NCBI GenBank assembly: GCA_030834835.1
Contig: JAUQXD010000341.1
Coordinates: forward strand, 1 to 6,017
Direction: 5' to 3'
Source of the DNA: Thermoflexales bacterium
GTDB taxonomy: Bacteria; Chloroflexota; Anaerolineae; Fen-1058
DNA: 6,017 bases
Of this stretch, positions 4,724 to 6,017 are shown piece by piece. The translations under genes and the position numbers were made by a program. Below the pieces are notes generated by a model that was not told the DNA's origin, searched no databases, and saw only the letters and a program-made list of their open reading frames with translations. Every line of letters starts with the position of its first letter. Position 1 is the stretch's first letter.

Positions 4724-5854
4724 ATGCCAGCCAGACTCGATCAACCGGCTCTATCGCAACTGAGCACGCCGCTTGTCACGGCGCACGAACGTCTCTTCGA
4801 TGTTCTGACGGCCCATCGAGGCGAGCGTCACATCATCGTGCTCCACGCCTATCCAGACCCCGATGCGATCTCAGCGGCCTATGCGCATCGCTTGATCAGC
4901 GCCCAGTGTCACATTGAGACTGACATCGTCTACTGCGGCACCATCAGCCACAGCCAGAACATCGCCCTGACGCGCCTGCTCAAGCTGGATCTCACCCCGT
5001 ATGATCCGGCCGTCGATCTCAGCCAGTACCAGGGGGCCGTGTATGTCGATCATCAGGGTACCACATGCAATAGCCTGGTCGAGGCGTTAGAAGCCGCGGG
5101 CGTGCCCACGCTCATCGTCGTCGATCACCACGAAGCCCAGGGACGATTGCAGCCGGCCTTCAGCGACGTTCGACGTACCGGTGCGACAGCGACGATTTAC
5201 GCCGAGTATCTGGAAGGCGGTCCGCTCAAGTTGGACAAAGCCAACCCCGATCATGTCACTGTCGCGACTGCCCTGATGCACGGCCTCATGACGGACACGG
5301 CCAACTTCGTGCGCGCCAACGCCGAAGACTTTCACGCAGCCAGTTACCTGAGCCAGTTCAGCGACGCGAACCCGCTTAGCCAGATCATGAGCCAATCGCG
5401 GTCCAAGCCGACGCTGGAAATCATCAGCCGCGCTCTGGCCTGCCGTACCACCGTCGCCAACTTCTCCATCGCGGGCGTCGGCTATCTGCGCGGCGAGAAC
5501 CGCGACGCGATCCCGCAAACTGCCGACTTCCTGTTGAGCGAAGAGAATGTCCACACGGCCATCGTCTATGGCATCGTCACCGATGACAATGGTGAAGAAA
5601 ATTTGATCGGGTCGCTGCGAACTTCAAAACTCGTGCTCGATCCTGATCAATTCATCAAAGATGTACTGGGCAAGGATGCCAGCGGACGCCATTTTGGCGG
5701 GGGCAAACAATCGGCGGGCGGGTTTCAGATCCCGATCGGTTTTCTGGCCGGTTCCGGCCGCGATGAGTACGCCGATCTGAAGTGGCAGGTCTTTGACGCC
5801 CGGGTCAGGCACAGGCTTCTGGCAAAAATCGACGCGGAGCACGGGTCGCGTTAA
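4724..5854 (+). CDS. DHH/DHHA1 phosphoesterase, NrnA-like (nanoRNase / pAp phosphatase type)
   Basis: This 376-aa cytoplasmic protein has the DHH-family metal-binding motifs: H41-x3-D45-x-D47 (HAYPDPDAIS), D109 in VYVDHQGT, the signature D134-H135-H136 in IVVDHHEAQG, and D191 in GLMTDTANF. The C-terminal DHHA1 half contains IGSLRTSKLVLDP (residues 295-307) and the glycine-rich GGGKQSAGGF (325-334) for substrate binding. Family members use Mn2+ to hydrolyse short RNA oligonucleotides (nanoRNAs), pAp or, in related proteins, cyclic dinucleotide products such as pApA; which applies here cannot be decided. It is somewhat longer than the typical NrnA (about 310-330 aa), with extra sequence at the N-terminus (about 1-34) and C-terminus (about 342-376). 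The histidine usual in the GGGH motif is a lysine (K328). No membrane segment is visible, so it is not a GdpP-type enzyme. The gene lies between two small membrane-protein genes and is probably co-transcribed with them. Confidence 0.88.
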   Translation: MPARLDQPALSQLSTPLVTAHERLFDVLTAHRGERHIIVLHAYPDPDAISAAYAHRLISAQCHIETDIVYCGTISHSQNIALTRLLKLDLTPYDPAVDLSQYQGAVYVDHQGTTCNSLVEALEAAGVPTLIVVDHHEAQGRLQPAFSDVRRTGATATIYAEYLEGGPLKLDKANPDHVTVATALMHGLMTDTANFVRANAEDFHAASYLSQFSDANPLSQIMSQSRSKPTLEIISRALACRTTVANFSIAGVGYLRGENRDAIPQTADFLLSEENVHTAIVYGIVTDDNGEENLIGSLRTSKLVLDPDQFIKDVLGKDASGRHFGGGKQSAGGFQIPIGFLAGSGRDEYADLKWQVFDARVRHRLLAKIDAEHGSR

Positions 5855-5898
5855 AGAGGCAATTGAGAAATCATCTGGCACTTTTAAGGAGGTGGGTC

Positions 5899-6017
5899 AT
5901 GACGCTCGTTCAATTCCTGATCTTGCTATTTGTCGCCGCAATCTGTGGTGCGATCGGCCAATCGCTGGCCGGTTATTCGCTGGGCGGCTGCCTCGTATCG
6001 GCAGTGGTGGGCTTCGT
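5899..6017 (+). CDS. GlsB/YeaQ/YmgE-family membrane protein, N-terminal part (runs off the right edge)
   Basis: Thirty-nine codons are visible from the ATG at 5899, which has AAGGAGG (5886-5892) six bases upstream. The peptide has a first hydrophobic helix (VQFLILLFVAAICGAIG), the glycine-rich turn QSLAGYSLGGCLVS and the start of a second helix (AVVGF). This is the pattern of the GlsB/YeaQ/YmgE family, also called transglycosylase-associated proteins: about 80-90 aa with three membrane helices, often induced by stress. The function is unknown, and the name does not imply a transglycosylase. It follows the phosphoesterase gene after 44 bases with no visible terminator between, so it is probably the third gene of that cluster. 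The C-terminal half is outside the window. Confidence 0.85.
   Translation, partial: MTLVQFLILLFVAAICGAIGQSLAGYSLGGCLVSAVVGF

Noticed and set aside
5876..5885. TGGCACTTTT, a near match to the core of the shared promoter-like element, before the GlsB-family gene
   Set aside because: It runs directly into the ribosome binding site with no room for a -10 box or start point, so a promoter role is implausible.

Overview
The window is a moderately GC-rich bacterial segment of signalling and envelope/stress genes. It has no mobile element, CRISPR array, rRNA or tRNA that I can see. The soluble PAS-GAF-coil-GAF histidine kinase, the YggT-type and GlsB-type small membrane proteins and the general style of the proteins suggest Chloroflexota (Anaerolineae/Chloroflexia-like). 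That placement is an inference from family resemblance, not a demonstrated one.

Layout. (1) At the left edge, on the minus strand, is the 5' end of a CsbD-family stress gene (start at 79) with a promoter-like element and a leader hairpin. (2) At 255-3818, on the minus strand, is a compact three-gene signalling operon. In transcription order it holds a large cytoplasmic hybrid-sensor histidine kinase (820 aa), a stand-alone CheY-like receiver (126 aa) and an OmpR/PhoB-type response regulator (226 aa). It starts from a TGGTCA-N17-TATAAT promoter and ends at a hairpin-plus-T-tract terminator (179-220). (3) At 3819-4196 is a divergent intergenic region with the kinase promoter, a second promoter-like element facing right, and a leader of about 240 nt holding a strong hairpin. 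(4) At 4197-6017, on the plus strand, are a YggT-family membrane protein, a DHH/DHHA1 phosphoesterase of the NrnA type and the start of a GlsB/YeaQ/YmgE-family membrane protein. Each has a strong AGGAGG-type ribosome binding site six bases from its ATG, and spacing suggests co-transcription.

How the parts may fit. The kinase senses an unidentified cytosolic signal through PAS and two GAF domains and could phosphorylate two separate receivers, one with a DNA-binding domain and one without. The flanking genes belong to families tied to stress or envelope maintenance. The most notable non-coding observation is a 15-base element (AGTTTGGGACTTTTT) found only twice. It lies upstream of the CsbD gene (minus strand) and upstream of the YggT-DHH-GlsB cluster (plus strand), and each copy is followed after exactly 14 bases by a TG-N-TATT-N-T extended -10-like sequence. 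This suggests that the two stress loci flanking the two-component operon share a sigma factor or activator.
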